Assembly (NCBI GenBank): GCA_965249775.1
Contig: OZ252253.1
Span: 3,038,001 to 3,102,000, forward strand
Direction: 5' to 3'
DNA: 64,000 nucleotides
From: UBA822 sp965249775
Lineage (GTDB): Bacteria; Gemmatimonadota; Gemmatimonadetes; Longimicrobiales; Gaopeijiaceae
Every line of letters begins with the position of its first letter. Positions within the stretch are counted from its first letter, which is position 1. This document shows, one piece after another, positions 36,993-44,388 of this stretch. Under the pieces are notes generated by a model. That model had not been told where the DNA came from. It was given only the letters and a program-made list of their open reading frames with translations, and made no database searches. The translations under genes and the position numbers were made by a program.

Positions 36993-37315
36993 GAAGGCTG
37001 TTGAAGGAGTACAGTGGGCCGCGTTGCGGATGCCACAGCCCCAGATCCTAGGCGGAGCGACGACGCCATAGCCTTAGCTACGGCTAGGAGTTCCAACAAC
37101 GGAGATGGGGCTGTGCCACCGCAACCCTTCAACGCGTAAGATCATTCCCCACATGGTGGTGGGCACATGGCGGTTGTGCGGTTGATCCTGCGTCTCTCCT
37201 CCTCGCGACCACGGCTTCGCCGCGGTGCCCGCTTTGCTACGCCTCGTCGTCGTTCCTTGTCTGAACGCGCACAAGCGCCATGTGCGCGACCCGCTGTACT
37301 CCTTCAACAGCCTTC
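36993..37315. mobile_element. 323-bp MITE-like element with terminal and nested inverted repeats
   Basis: The left end (36993-37018) and right end (37290-37315) are 26-bp inverted repeats with one mismatch, GAAGGCTGTTGAAGGAGTAC followed by AGYGGG. Inside are two further hairpins. Bases 37023-37048 pair with 37101-37125 (GTTGCGG, CACAGCCCC), and 37163-37180 pair with 37268-37285 (GCACATGGCG, TTGTGCG) with one mismatch. There is no open frame of note. Partial copies occur at 6234-6293 and, as end motifs only, elsewhere in the window. The family is unnamed here; a non-autonomous transposable element or a structured regulatory repeat are the options. Confidence 0.75.
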
Positions 37316-37344
37316 GAACTTTCCGGGCCCTTCTGGAGAATTTC

Positions 37345-37372
37345 TTGACGGCTACCCGGTCGCGCCCATAAC
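37345..37372 (+). promoter_or_regulatory. possible promoter of the cold-shock gene
   Basis: TTGACG (37345-37350) and CATAAC (37367-37372) are separated by 16 bases, about 100 bases before the start codon. That would leave a long 5' leader, as is usual for cspA-type genes. Match quality is moderate. Confidence 0.3.
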
Positions 37373-37472
37373 CTAGGGGCGGGTCGCGCCAGACCCGGTC
37401 ACGGCCCTCGGTCGGACGCAGCGCCCTGGGCGTGACGAACCATTGTTCCATGCCGCAGAAGGAGTAGGCCGC

Positions 37473-37673
37473 ATGTCCAAAGGGACCGTGAAATGGTTCA
37501 ACGATTCCAGAGGGTACGGGTTCATCACACGGCCGGAAGGTGATGACCTGTTTGTCCACTTCTCAGCCATCATCACGGAGGGCTTTCGAACCCTGACGGA
37601 GGGCGAGGAGGTGGAGTTCGAGTTGGCTGAAACCGAGAATGGATTTCAGGCCGCAAATGTAGTCAAGGCCTGA
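37473..37673 (+). CDS. cold-shock protein, CspA family
   Basis: 66 residues from the ATG at 37473, with AGAAGGAG upstream; an upstream in-frame ATG at 37443 has no ribosome binding site. It is a single cold-shock domain: 'KGTVKWFNDSRGYGFITRPEGDDLFVHFSAI' contains both RNA-binding motifs (RNP1 RGYGFI, RNP2 LFVHF). It binds single-stranded RNA/DNA and acts as an RNA chaperone. It is monocistronic, followed by a strong terminator. Confidence 0.95.
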   Translation: MSKGTVKWFNDSRGYGFITRPEGDDLFVHFSAIITEGFRTLTEGEEVEFELAETENGFQAANVVKA

Positions 37674-37693
37674 CACCGCCGAGACCGATGAAG

Positions 37694-37732
37694 ACGCTCC
37701 GGGGATGAGGACATCCGCGGGGCGTTTTTTTT
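37694..37732 (+). terminator. Rho-independent terminator after the cold-shock gene
   Basis: A 14-bp stem (37694-37707 with 37712-37725) with one mismatch and one G-T pair and a four-base loop is followed directly by eight T. Confidence 0.93.
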
Positions 37733-37750
37733 AGGCGGCCCACGGACCCA

Positions 37751-37772
37751 GAAGGCTGTTGAAGGAATATGG
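37751..37772 (+). repeat. dispersed repeat copy at the polA start
   Basis: GAAGGCTGTTGAAGGAATATGG includes the polA start codon ATG (37769-37771). AAGGA within the repeat ends four bases before it, so the copy appears to provide the ribosome binding site and the first base of the gene. Confidence 0.65.
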
Positions 37773-40582
37773 ACGTCCCACCGAAGAACGCGCCCCGTCT
37801 CTTCCTCATCGATGCCTACGCGCTGATCTACCGGGCGTTCTTCGCCTTCATCAACCGGCCCCTCACCAACTCGAAAGGTGAGAACACGTCCGCCCCCTTC
37901 GGGTTCGCGAACTTCCTGGTCGAGATCCGTGACAAGTATCAGCCCGACTACCTTGCGGTCGTCTTCGATGCAGGAAACAGTCACCGGGAGAAGGTCTACC
38001 CGGCGTACAAGGCCACCCGGGACAAGATGCCCGATGAGCTCAGGGCCAGCTTGCCACGTGTGCGTGAGCTCGTGGCAGGGTTCAATGACGCCCTCGTCGA
38101 ATTGGACGGGTACGAGGCGGATGATGTGATCGGCACCCTCGCAATCAAGGCGAGAGACGCGGGACTCGAGGCCGTAATCGTTTCCGGCGACAAGGATCTC
38201 TACCAGCTCGTGGGGCCCGGCATCCATCTCTTGAACCCTGGGCGTGGAGGACGCACGGGTGTGGCGCCCGAGTGGGTGGACGAGCGGAACGCACACGAGA
38301 AGTTCGGTATTCCGGCGACCAAGGTCGTCGACTACTTGGCGCTGATCGGTGACTCCTCCGACAACATTCCCGGAGCCCGGGGAGTGGGGCCGAAGACGGC
38401 CCTCAAGCTCCTCGATGAGTACGAGAGCGTCGAGGAGATTCTCGAGCACGCCAGCGACATTTCCGCGAAGCGTGTACGGGAGTCACTCACCGAGAACGCA
38501 GATGCAGTCCGCCTCTCCAGGCAGCTGGTAACGATCATGACCGATCTCGACGTCGACTTGGACCTCGAGGCACTCCGAGTGCGGGAGCCCGATCGCCCTC
38601 GGCTACACCGGTTCTTTTCAGAGATGGAATTCCGCCGCCTCATAGAGCGCTTCGCGCCGGCCTCAGAGGATGCCGAGCCCGACTCGGCTCCCGAAGATGA
38701 CATCGCCGGGACGGCGCCCGTAGCCGTGGGCGGGCCTCCTCCGGTCCAGTGCCACCTCGTCATCGAGCCGGGAGATATAGGAGCTCTGGTCGGCCGGGCC
38801 CGTGAGTTGGGGCGGGTGGCTCTTGCGGTGCACGGCACGTTCCTCGATCCGCATCGGGCCGGCTTGGTCGGCCTCGCGTTGGCGGTGGACGTGGGCGAGG
38901 CCTTCTATCTCTCCTTCGATCATGTACCCCAGGGTGAGCCGACATTGGCGTTCGAGTCGCCCGGGATCGCCAATCTTCCTGAAATGCGTGCCGACGCCCT
39001 CACTGCCTTGGTAGATCTCCTGGAGGATCCCAGCGTCGAGAAGGTGGGCGCTGACCTGAAGACCTCAGCGCTGTCTCTGGCCCGCGAGGGCGTGTGCCTG
39101 AGAGGGATGACCTTCGACGTGACTGTTGCGTCCTACGTGCTCGACCCGAGCCGGCGAAAGCACGATCTGGATGTGCTCTGCCAGGATTTCCTCGACTTTT
39201 CTCTCACGCCTTACAACGACGTGGTTGGGACCGGTCAGAAGCGAGTCAGCTTCTCGGAGGTCGAGCAGGAGAAGGCGCGGGACTATGCGGGTCAAGGCGT
39301 CGATGCTGCACTCCGGCTGACCGAGCGCTTCACGGCGGAGCTAGCCGGTCAGGGGCTTGCCGGACTCTTCACTGGGCTGGAGATGCCCCTCGTGCCGGTT
39401 CTCATAGGAATGGAGCAGGAGGGCATACGCATCGATCCGGCGTTCTTCCAGGCCATGAGCGAGCGGCTGGAGCGCGATCTGACGCTCATCCGGGACGAGA
39501 TCTACAAGGTTGCGGGGGCGGAATTCAATCTCAACTCTACGCCTCAGCTGCGGGAGATCCTATTCGAGCAGCAGGGCCTTCCCGTGATCAAGCGGACCAA
39601 GACGGGTCCTTCCACAGATTCATCGGTCCTGGAAGAGCTCGCAGCGCAGGGGCACGAGATTCCGCGGCTCATGATGGAGTACCGGGAGCTGGAGAAGCTC
39701 CGGTCGACCTATGTGGATGCTCTGCCCCAGCTCGTACTTCCACGAACAGGTCGGATCCACACTCGTTTCAATCAGACAGTGGCGGCCACCGGGCGGCTCT
39801 CGTCGAGCGATCCGAATCTCCAGAACATCCCGATACGAACCGATTTGGGTCGCGAGATCCGTAAGGGATTCATCCCCGTCGACGGCTACCTGTTCTACGC
39901 AGCGGATTATTCTCAGGTCGAGCTGCGTATTCTGGCGCACTTTTCCGGGGACGAGCCCTTGGTGCGGGCGTTCAACGAGGGGATCGACGTCCATAGGCAG
40001 ACCGCCGCGATTGTCTTCGACATTCCCCTCGACCTGGTGACGTCCGAGCAGCGAGCCCAGGCCAAGACGATCAACTTCGCCACGCTGTATGGGCAAGGTG
40101 CGTTTTCTCTCGCCCGACAGCTCGGCATCGGCCGGGAAGAAGCGACGGCATTTATCGATCAGTACTTCGAGCGCTTCAGCGGTGTGAGAGCCTATCTGGA
40201 CGAACAGGTCGCCATGGCTCGCGAGAAGGGATTCGTCGAGACCCTCATGGGGCGCCGCCGCCACATCCCCGAGCTGCAAGCCAAGAATTGGAACGTCCGG
40301 CAGTTTGGTGAACGAGTTGCCCAGAACACGCCCCTCCAGGGCACGGCGGCTGATATGATCAAGAAGGCGATGCTCGACGTCTCAGGTGCGTTGGCCGAAG
40401 CGGATTCGGGTGCCCGCCTGCTCCTACAGGTCCATGACGAGCTGCTCTTCGAGGTTCCGAGTGGCGAAGAGGACGATCTTGCCGAGTTGGTGGTGTCGCG
40501 GATGGAAGGTGCGATGGAGCTCAGCGTTCCGTTGGTGGCAGAGGGCGGTGTGGGCGAGAGCTGGTTCGAGACGAAACACTAG
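37769..40582 (+). CDS. polA: DNA polymerase I
   Basis: 937 residues. The 5'-3' exonuclease domain (1-290) is complete: 'LFLIDAYALIYRAFF', 'VFDAGNSHREKVYPAYKATRD', 'GYEADDVIGTLA', 'VSGDKDLYQLV' and 'GDSSDNIPGARGVGPKTAL'. The 3'-5' exonuclease-like domain (about 325-510) has lost its four metal carboxylates: the DxE position reads VHG, 'NLKYD' reads 'DLKTS', and the last Asp position reads Gly in 'YAGQGVD'. The polymerase domain (about 540-937) is intact with 'AADYSQVELRILAHFSGDE', 'AKTINFATLYGQGAFSLA' and 'LLQVHDELLFEVP'. It acts in Okazaki fragment maturation and repair, presumably without proofreading. Confidence 0.95.
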   Translation: MDVPPKNAPRLFLIDAYALIYRAFFAFINRPLTNSKGENTSAPFGFANFLVEIRDKYQPDYLAVVFDAGNSHREKVYPAYKATRDKMPDELRASLPRVRELVAGFNDALVELDGYEADDVIGTLAIKARDAGLEAVIVSGDKDLYQLVGPGIHLLNPGRGGRTGVAPEWVDERNAHEKFGIPATKVVDYLALIGDSSDNIPGARGVGPKTALKLLDEYESVEEILEHASDISAKRVRESLTENADAVRLSRQLVTIMTDLDVDLDLEALRVREPDRPRLHRFFSEMEFRRLIERFAPASEDAEPDSAPEDDIAGTAPVAVGGPPPVQCHLVIEPGDIGALVGRARELGRVALAVHGTFLDPHRAGLVGLALAVDVGEAFYLSFDHVPQGEPTLAFESPGIANLPEMRADALTALVDLLEDPSVEKVGADLKTSALSLAREGVCLRGMTFDVTVASYVLDPSRRKHDLDVLCQDFLDFSLTPYNDVVGTGQKRVSFSEVEQEKARDYAGQGVDAALRLTERFTAELAGQGLAGLFTGLEMPLVPVLIGMEQEGIRIDPAFFQAMSERLERDLTLIRDEIYKVAGAEFNLNSTPQLREILFEQQGLPVIKRTKTGPSTDSSVLEELAAQGHEIPRLMMEYRELEKLRSTYVDALPQLVLPRTGRIHTRFNQTVAATGRLSSSDPNLQNIPIRTDLGREIRKGFIPVDGYLFYAADYSQVELRILAHFSGDEPLVRAFNEGIDVHRQTAAIVFDIPLDLVTSEQRAQAKTINFATLYGQGAFSLARQLGIGREEATAFIDQYFERFSGVRAYLDEQVAMAREKGFVETLMGRRRHIPELQAKNWNVRQFGERVAQNTPLQGTAADMIKKAMLDVSGALAEADSGARLLLQVHDELLFEVPSGEEDDLAELVVSRMEGAMELSVPLVAEGGVGESWFETKH

Positions 40583-40670
40583 GCCTATCTGGCCATCCTC
40601 CGGCCCCACCCTGCTCCACAACTTCCATCGTCCCACTCAAGAGAGGCCGGCATGGACCGAGCTCGATGGA

Positions 40671-40688
40671 GCCGGCCCGCGGGCCGGC
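40671..40688. repeat. perfect 18-bp GC palindrome before ssb
   Basis: GCCGGCCCGCGGGCCGGC lies 25 bases before the ssb start and 88 bases after the polA stop. It could be a terminator stem without T-run, an operator, or an RNA structure affecting ssb translation. Confidence 0.6.
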
Positions 40689-40712
40689 CGCAAATTTACT
40701 CGGGAGGATGAG

Positions 40713-41063
40713 ATGAGCCGCACCATCAACAAGGTCATTCTCGTAGGCAATGTCGGACGCGATCCCGACGTTTACGAGACAAAGAAGGGAACCAAGGTCG
40801 TGCACCTGAGTCTGGCGACCAATCGTCGGCCGTTCGGAGACGAAGGTGAGCAGCGGACGGACTGGCATCGGCTCACGCTTTGGGCCGGCCTGGCCCAGTT
40901 CGCCGAGGAAAACGTGAAGAAGGGTGATCGGATCTACGTTGAGGGACGGCTCGAATACGATGCGTACGAACGGGAGGGCGTGAAGATTCCGACCGCCGAC
41001 GTCAGCGTACGGGAGTTGGTGCTGCTCACTGCACGCGAGGCGGAAATGCAGGTGGCCGCCTGA
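40713..41063 (+). CDS. ssb: single-stranded DNA-binding protein
   Basis: 116 residues from the ATG at 40713 (MSRTINKVILVGN), preceded by GGGAGGA; a longer frame upstream runs into polA. The OB-fold is complete: 'NKVILVGNVGRDPDVYET', 'VHLSLATNRRP', 'TDWHRLTLWAGLAQFAEENVKKGDRIYVEGRLEYD' and 'VSVRELVLL'. It protects single-stranded DNA in replication and repair. It stops right after the OB-fold ('REAEMQVAA') and lacks the disordered tail with the acidic DDDIPF tip that binds partner proteins. A second, full-length ssb elsewhere is therefore likely. Confidence 0.93.
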   Translation: MSRTINKVILVGNVGRDPDVYETKKGTKVVHLSLATNRRPFGDEGEQRTDWHRLTLWAGLAQFAEENVKKGDRIYVEGRLEYDAYEREGVKIPTADVSVRELVLLTAREAEMQVAA

Positions 41064-41136
41064 GTCGGCTTGAACCGACGTAGAAGACTGTTGGCGAAGC
41101 ACCCTTGGTTGCCTTCACGGGGCGGGGCCAGAAGGC

Positions 41137-41168
41137 AGAAGGCTGCTGTATTGCTTCCGCAGCCTTCT
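41137..41168. terminator. bidirectional hairpin between ssb and the outer-membrane gene
   Basis: AGAAGGCTGC (41137-41146) and GCAGCCTTCT (41159-41168) form a perfect 10-bp stem with a 12-base loop between two convergent genes. T-runs are weak on both sides. The stem reuses part of the dispersed repeat sequence (GAAGGCTG). Confidence 0.6.
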
Positions 41169-43239
41169 ATAGCCACGCCCAGAAGCGGCGCTGGACGGAA
41201 AAGACGAATTCCCAGTCCCCTCCGTCGTTCAGGCCCCGCCCCGCATCGAAGCGCAACAGGTCCCAGCCAAGCTTCAGGCCCAGCCCGGCAGAGCTCTTTA
41301 GCCCGTCTGTGCTTTGGCTCGGCCAGCCGGGGTCGGGAAGGGTGGAGCCACCAAAGCCCGTTACGCCTGATGCTCCGAACACATGGATCTTGAGCCAAGG
41401 AGCGAGCACGGCCTGGCTGGCCTCGACTCTGAGCAGGGCCAGTTGGTTTCCGATGAACGCGCGAAAGGGGTACCCGGGTAGGGTATGCCTGCCGCCGAGC
41501 AGGTAAAGCGTCTGCACGGGGGCGTCCTCCGACGTGACGCCGACGTGGAGCGCAGCCTCCAGGGTGGTGCCTCTCTGGCGGAGCTCTCGCCGAAGCGTCA
41601 CGGCCCACGAGAGGGTTGCATACCCCTGATCCTCGATTCGCCCGAGCCGGCCGGTCGCCGAGCTCTCGAACCCTCGGGCGGCGGTCCGTGCCCCAAAGGT
41701 CACTTCGACGGCGCGGTCGTCGCCCTCGTCGACGGAAAGCACCTGGCGGGCTATCGCCGACTCGCTCGCTGGATCCCCCCCCAGTCCATCGTCCACGACG
41801 TTGGTGCCAGAGTCGTGACGTGCCCATTCGGTGCCCACTTCGAGTGAGCTTGTCGCTCCCAGGCCCCATCCGTAGCGGACACCCGCGCCGGACTTGAAGT
41901 ACGGATCCATGTAGTCGCGATTCGTGAGGAGCCCCTTCAACGTGTTCACGGCTCCGCTCGCTCCCGGGAGTCCGCCAGATACGTTCTGAAGCTCGTTCCA
42001 CCAAGCACTTACGGTCAGCCCGCCCGGAGTGGGCTTCGACCGAGCCTCGACGGCGATTTGACCATCCTTCCGTTCGAAGGCGTAGCCGCCCCGGGACAGA
42101 AGCCTCCAGGTCGCGCCAAGCCGGAAGGATGTCCCGGCCCCCGCGAAGGACCCCTCCGCGCGGTTGTACCGGTACACCGATGAAACGGAAGGCACATGAA
42201 GACGGGCCGGATTCAACCCGCTCAAGTACCTCCTTTCCAAGACGGCCACCGCCTGCTCACGGATTGCTTCGATCTCTGGGGAGGGGTCCAGGCCCTCTTC
42301 GGAGAGTTGATCGTACAGGCCCGATTCGAACGGAAAGCTTCTGCGTTGGGCCACTGGAACCGAGATGAACGTCGCCCCGAGGAAGAGGGTCGGGGGAAGC
42401 TCTGGATTGAACCGGTAATTCCGAATCTCGAAGCGGCTCCGGATGACGCCGCCCCCCAGGAACTCGATGAACGGGGGCTCCCGTCTGAGCTCGACTTCCT
42501 GCCGGTAGGGAAGCCAATACTTTCCATCCCATACGGAGTTATCCATGGAGACGCGGATGTAATCCAGGCTCCCGTCGACATAGGAGGCGGGGGTAAACGT
42601 GAAGCTCATCCGCACGATGGCACCGGTCCCCCGCTCCAGGAATAGGCTCCCGATGACGCTTGGAGCCTCTGGGTCCTTCGGTCGAATCTCTAGCTCGTAG
42701 ACCCGGATTTCCGCCACTGGGGCCGGAATCGTCACGGTCAAGGAGTCGGCGAGCCGGTAGTCGTAGATCGACCCCGACCCGGGTGCCACCGGATGGACTA
42801 CGGCCGCGACTTCATCGCCGTCGCCGAGGCGAATCAGGTCGCCGTAGTCATCTTGCACGACGGTCAGATGGTCGAGGTGATAGGTGATGGTGGTGGGGAG
42901 CTCTTTCGCATCGCGGCGGCCGACCAACCGCTGTTTGGTCTGGCCGGGCGCCTTCCAAAAGACCTCGAGAGCCACCTGGTCGGTCTTCACCAGCGTGCGC
43001 TCGTCGCTGTCCGTGCGATCGAGGAAGAAATACACGTAGCCGCGTGCGTCGGCCTGGTAAGCCTGAAAGGCCGAGTCGATTGCGGTTGCCTGGCGCAGGC
43101 TCCGGGCTTGCTGTACGAGCTCGAGCGCCCTCTCGCCGTTCCACTCGGGAGGGGGCTCTTGGATCTGTCCGCATAAGGCCCAGGGCCAAAGAAGGACCGT
43201 GAGGAGGCCCGCGATCGGCGCCATCGAACGAGTCAGCAT
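41167..43239 (-). CDS. outer-membrane beta-barrel protein
   Basis: 690 residues from the ATG at 43239 (MLTRSMAPIAGLL); a start at 43263 would fall against the upstream terminator's A-run. There is a signal peptide (to about 'ALCGQIQ'), a soluble region of about 300 residues, then many alternating strands typical of a barrel. Examples are 'GSFAGAGTSFRLGATWRLLSRGGYAF' and 'LKSSAGLGLKLGWDLLRFDAGRG'. It ends in a Trp-rich barrel strand ('WEFVFSVQRRFWAWL'). The segment 'YLLGGRHTLPGYPFRAFIGNQLAL' resembles the GxxxxxxGY region of Omp85/surface-antigen barrels. A role in surface assembly or secretion is possible. The ligand is unknown. Confidence 0.72.
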   Translation of the reverse strand: MLTRSMAPIAGLLTVLLWPWALCGQIQEPPPEWNGERALELVQQARSLRQATAIDSAFQAYQADARGYVYFFLDRTDSDERTLVKTDQVALEVFWKAPGQTKQRLVGRRDAKELPTTITYHLDHLTVVQDDYGDLIRLGDGDEVAAVVHPVAPGSGSIYDYRLADSLTVTIPAPVAEIRVYELEIRPKDPEAPSVIGSLFLERGTGAIVRMSFTFTPASYVDGSLDYIRVSMDNSVWDGKYWLPYRQEVELRREPPFIEFLGGGVIRSRFEIRNYRFNPELPPTLFLGATFISVPVAQRRSFPFESGLYDQLSEEGLDPSPEIEAIREQAVAVLERRYLSGLNPARLHVPSVSSVYRYNRAEGSFAGAGTSFRLGATWRLLSRGGYAFERKDGQIAVEARSKPTPGGLTVSAWWNELQNVSGGLPGASGAVNTLKGLLTNRDYMDPYFKSGAGVRYGWGLGATSSLEVGTEWARHDSGTNVVDDGLGGDPASESAIARQVLSVDEGDDRAVEVTFGARTAARGFESSATGRLGRIEDQGYATLSWAVTLRRELRQRGTTLEAALHVGVTSEDAPVQTLYLLGGRHTLPGYPFRAFIGNQLALLRVEASQAVLAPWLKIHVFGASGVTGFGGSTLPDPGWPSQSTDGLKSSAGLGLKLGWDLLRFDAGRGLNDGGDWEFVFSVQRRFWAWL

Positions 43240-43265
43240 ATTCGGAATCTTTGCGCCATGCATGC

Positions 43266-43295
43266 AAAAAAAAGCTCCGTCTGGTTTGACGGGGC
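43266..43295 (-). terminator. Rho-independent terminator after the sigma-factor gene
   Basis: On the minus strand GCCCCGTC, loop AAACCA and GACGGAGC form an 8-bp stem with one mismatch, followed by eight T (plus-strand A run 43266-43273). It lies 43 bases after the sigma gene stop and just before the outer-membrane gene. GACGGGGCCTAA is repeated at 43288-43299 and 43305-43316. Confidence 0.8.
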
Positions 43296-43337
43296 CTAAA
43301 TTCGACGGGGCCTAAGCTCAGTGGAAGATCCGGTGTG

Positions 43338-44198
43338 TCAGGTCGCGCTCCAGAATCCGGACAGGGAAGAGCCCTGCGGACTCTCACGCAGCTTCTCGAA
43401 GGCGCGGTTCCGAATTTGCCGGATCCGCTCGCGGGTCACGCCGAGCAGTGATCCGATCTCCTCGAGCGTTCGCTCTTCGCCGTCGTCCAAGCCGTAGTAG
43501 AGGTAAAGGATCTTCCTCTCACGCTCGGTGAGATAGCTGTCGAACATCGTATCGAGGAATTCCCTGCGAGCGATCGCTTCGACGTCCTCTTCGATGTCGG
43601 TGGCCTCGATCCCGGCGAAGCGCTCACCGAAGCTCGCACTGTTCCCGTCGCTGCGGTCGATGGGAGCATCGAGGCTCAATTCGCTGGCGGCTACCCTTCG
43701 GAGAGCACGGATCGTTTCGATCGGCTCTTCCATTTCGCGAGAGATTTCCTGGATGGTGGGGGAGCGGCCGAGCTGTTGTGTGAGGGCGGTATCGATGCGG
43801 GCGAGCTTGGCGAGGTTGGAGTTCTGATTGAGAGGGATTCGAACCGACCGCGTTTGCTCCGCCAGGGCTTGCAGTACGGTTTGGCGGATCCACCAGACCG
43901 CGTACGAAATAAACTTGACGCCCTTGTCCGGGTCGAACTTCTTGACCGCTTTCAGCAGCCCTTCGTTGCCGATGCACACGAGCTCGGCGAGCCCCAAGCC
44001 ACGACCCTGATATTTTTTTACGTAAGAGATAACGAACCGGAGATTGGCTGTTACGAGTCGCTCAGCGGCCTCTTTGTCGCCAGCCCGGGCTCGACGTGCG
44101 AGAGCGCGCTCTTCTGCTGGATCCTGAATGAGGGGGTATTTCTCGACGTCTTGCAGATACTGGTCGAAGGAATCCAGGCCTCGGGAAGTCGAAAACAT
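43338..44198 (-). CDS. RNA polymerase sigma factor, RpoD/SigA-like (short primary type)
   Basis: 286 residues from the ATG at 44198 (MFSTSRGLDSFDQYL); the frame could reach 44228. Region 1.2 is 'SFDQYLQDVEKYPLIQDPAEERALARRARAGD'. Region 2 is 'NLRFVISYVKKYQGRGLGLAELVCIGNEGLLKAVKKFDPDKGVKFISYAVWWIRQTV' in outline, and region 3 'LAKLARIDTALTQQLGR'. Region 4 is 'LTERERKILYLYYGLDDGEE' with the helix-turn-helix 'TLEEIGSLLGVTRERIRQIRNRAFEKL'. There is no long region 1.1, as in the short RpoD of Bacteroidota and related phyla. It may be the housekeeping sigma factor or a close paralogue. Confidence 0.9.
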   Translation of the reverse strand: MFSTSRGLDSFDQYLQDVEKYPLIQDPAEERALARRARAGDKEAAERLVTANLRFVISYVKKYQGRGLGLAELVCIGNEGLLKAVKKFDPDKGVKFISYAVWWIRQTVLQALAEQTRSVRIPLNQNSNLAKLARIDTALTQQLGRSPTIQEISREMEEPIETIRALRRVAASELSLDAPIDRSDGNSASFGERFAGIEATDIEEDVEAIARREFLDTMFDSYLTERERKILYLYYGLDDGEERTLEEIGSLLGVTRERIRQIRNRAFEKLRESPQGSSLSGFWSAT

Positions 44199-44316
44199 TC
44201 GTGCCGGGCGCCTCGTCTTGAAGGTCAAGAGGTGTCTCTAACAGCAACCAATCCGTAAACCAGCAACCCATCCGCCAACGCTTCGCAACAAACGCTACCT
44301 AACTCACGAGGCAAAG

Positions 44317-44328
44317 GAACACATGTTC
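44317..44328. promoter_or_regulatory. GAAC-N4-GTTC palindrome (LexA-type box candidate) upstream of the sigma gene
   Basis: GAACACATGTTC fits the GAAC-N4-GTTC core of Gram-positive-type LexA boxes, including the RNRY spacer. It lies about 120 bases before the sigma start in an AT-rich 160-bp gap (44229-44388) that holds no other gene. Confidence 0.3.
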
Positions 44329-44388
44329 ACAATACAAAGCGAAGGGGAAATAAACTAAAACTTTTGTTTCCGACGTCAAAGGGTTGGC

